Source: Pelecanus crispus | Taxonomy: Eukaryota > Chordata > Aves > Pelecaniformes > Pelecanidae | DNA length: 64,000 nt | NCBI RefSeq assembly: GCF_030463565.1 | Contig: NC_134645.1 | Location: 1,247,501 to 1,311,500 of the forward strand | Reading direction: 5' to 3' | Shown here: one piece after another, positions 63,513 to 64,000 of the stretch | Position numbering within the stretch: position 1 is the stretch's first letter | How the letters are laid out: each line of letters begins with the position of its first letter | The notes under the pieces: generated by a model | Seen by the model: only the letters and a program-made list of their open reading frames with translations | What the model was told of the DNA's origin: nothing | Databases searched by the model: none | Position numbers and translations under genes: made by a program

Positions 63513-64000
63513 CTATTCTACTCCTATTCTATTCTATCCTATCCTATCCTATCCTATCCTATCCTATCCTATCCTACTCCTATTCTATTCTATTCTATTC
63601 TATTCTACTCCTATTCTATTCTATTCTATTCTATTCTATTCTATTCTATTCTATTCTATTCTATTCTATTCTATTCTACTCCTATTCTATTCTACTCTAT
63701 TCTACTCTATTCTATTCTACTCTACTCCTGTTCTGTTCTGTTCTGTTCTATTCTATTCTATTCTATTCTATTCTATTCTATTCTATTCTATCCTATCCTA
63801 TCCTATCCTATTCTATTCTATTCTATTCTATTCTATTCTATTCTATTCTATTCTATTCTATTCTATTCTATTCTATTCTATTCTATTCTACTCTACTTCT
63901 ATTCTATTCTATTCTATTCTATTCTATTCTATTCTATTCTATTCTATTCTACTCCTATTCTATTCTATTCTATTCTATTCTATTCTATTCTATTCTATTC
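63499..64000. repeat. (ATTCT)n pentanucleotide microsatellite, runs off the window
   Basis: At least 500 bp of tattc units with blocks of tcctatcc, ctactcc and tgttc variants. The right end lies outside the window. Confidence 0.97.

Noticed and set aside
60464-64000. CD93, expected next to THBD by mammalian gene order
   Set aside because: No lectin-like or EGF coding sequence in either strand here; it probably lies beyond the window.

Overview
This is a vertebrate, almost certainly bird, nuclear genomic window. Three protein-coding genes are recognisable: FOXA2 (minus strand, two coding exons, 8956-10972), SSTR4 (plus strand, single coding exon, 51007-52251) and THBD (minus strand, intronless, 55132-56793). 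Their order and orientation match the human chromosome 20p11.2 block FOXA2-SSTR4-THBD. The bird assignment rests on three CR1 retroposon fragments with the ATTCTATG-type 3' tail, two solo LTRs of a type common in bird genomes (each with a perfect 5-bp target duplication), and the protein sequences. No tRNA, rRNA, CRISPR array or complete autonomous transposon was found.

Layout. 1-8050 lies downstream of FOXA2 and is dominated by tandem repeats: a 24/32-bp minisatellite, pyrimidine tracts (one an uninterrupted 674-nt C/T run), a 37/51-bp minisatellite and a 12-bp minisatellite. Short AT-balanced islands between them may be conserved non-coding elements. 8050-11430 is FOXA2 with its 3'UTR, intron, 5'UTR and promoter. 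11631-12367 and 13478-14812 are two GC-rich minisatellites upstream of FOXA2. 14.8-50 kb is a long gene-free interval with several homeodomain/SOX/GATA/forkhead-site-rich islands, the two solo LTRs (23.6 and 26.9 kb, inverted), three CR1 fragments and one more minisatellite (41.3-42.0 kb). 50.3-56.9 kb carries SSTR4 and THBD converging about 1 kb apart. Upstream of THBD lies a 3.16-kb composite minisatellite (57.3-60.5 kb). The window ends inside an (ATTCT)n array that begins at an AT-rich palindrome.

The genes are not an operon or pathway. FOXA2 is a developmental forkhead transcription factor, SSTR4 a Gi-coupled peptide receptor and THBD an endothelial anticoagulant cofactor. The large gene-poor flank with transcription-factor-site islands fits FOXA2 having distant enhancers, but conservation could not be tested here.

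Main points for a second look: a one-base frameshift in a C8 run in FOXA2 exon 2 (probable assembly error); Leu instead of Met in the functionally critical EGF4-EGF5 linker of THBD; a six-codon uORF whose stop overlaps the SSTR4 start (ATGA); a forkhead/GATA/C-EBP site cluster 15 kb upstream of FOXA2; a T-box half-site by the FOXA2 promoter; and a very high minisatellite density, with the THBD reading frame staying open into the upstream array. I saw no convincing evidence of a wholly new biological system.
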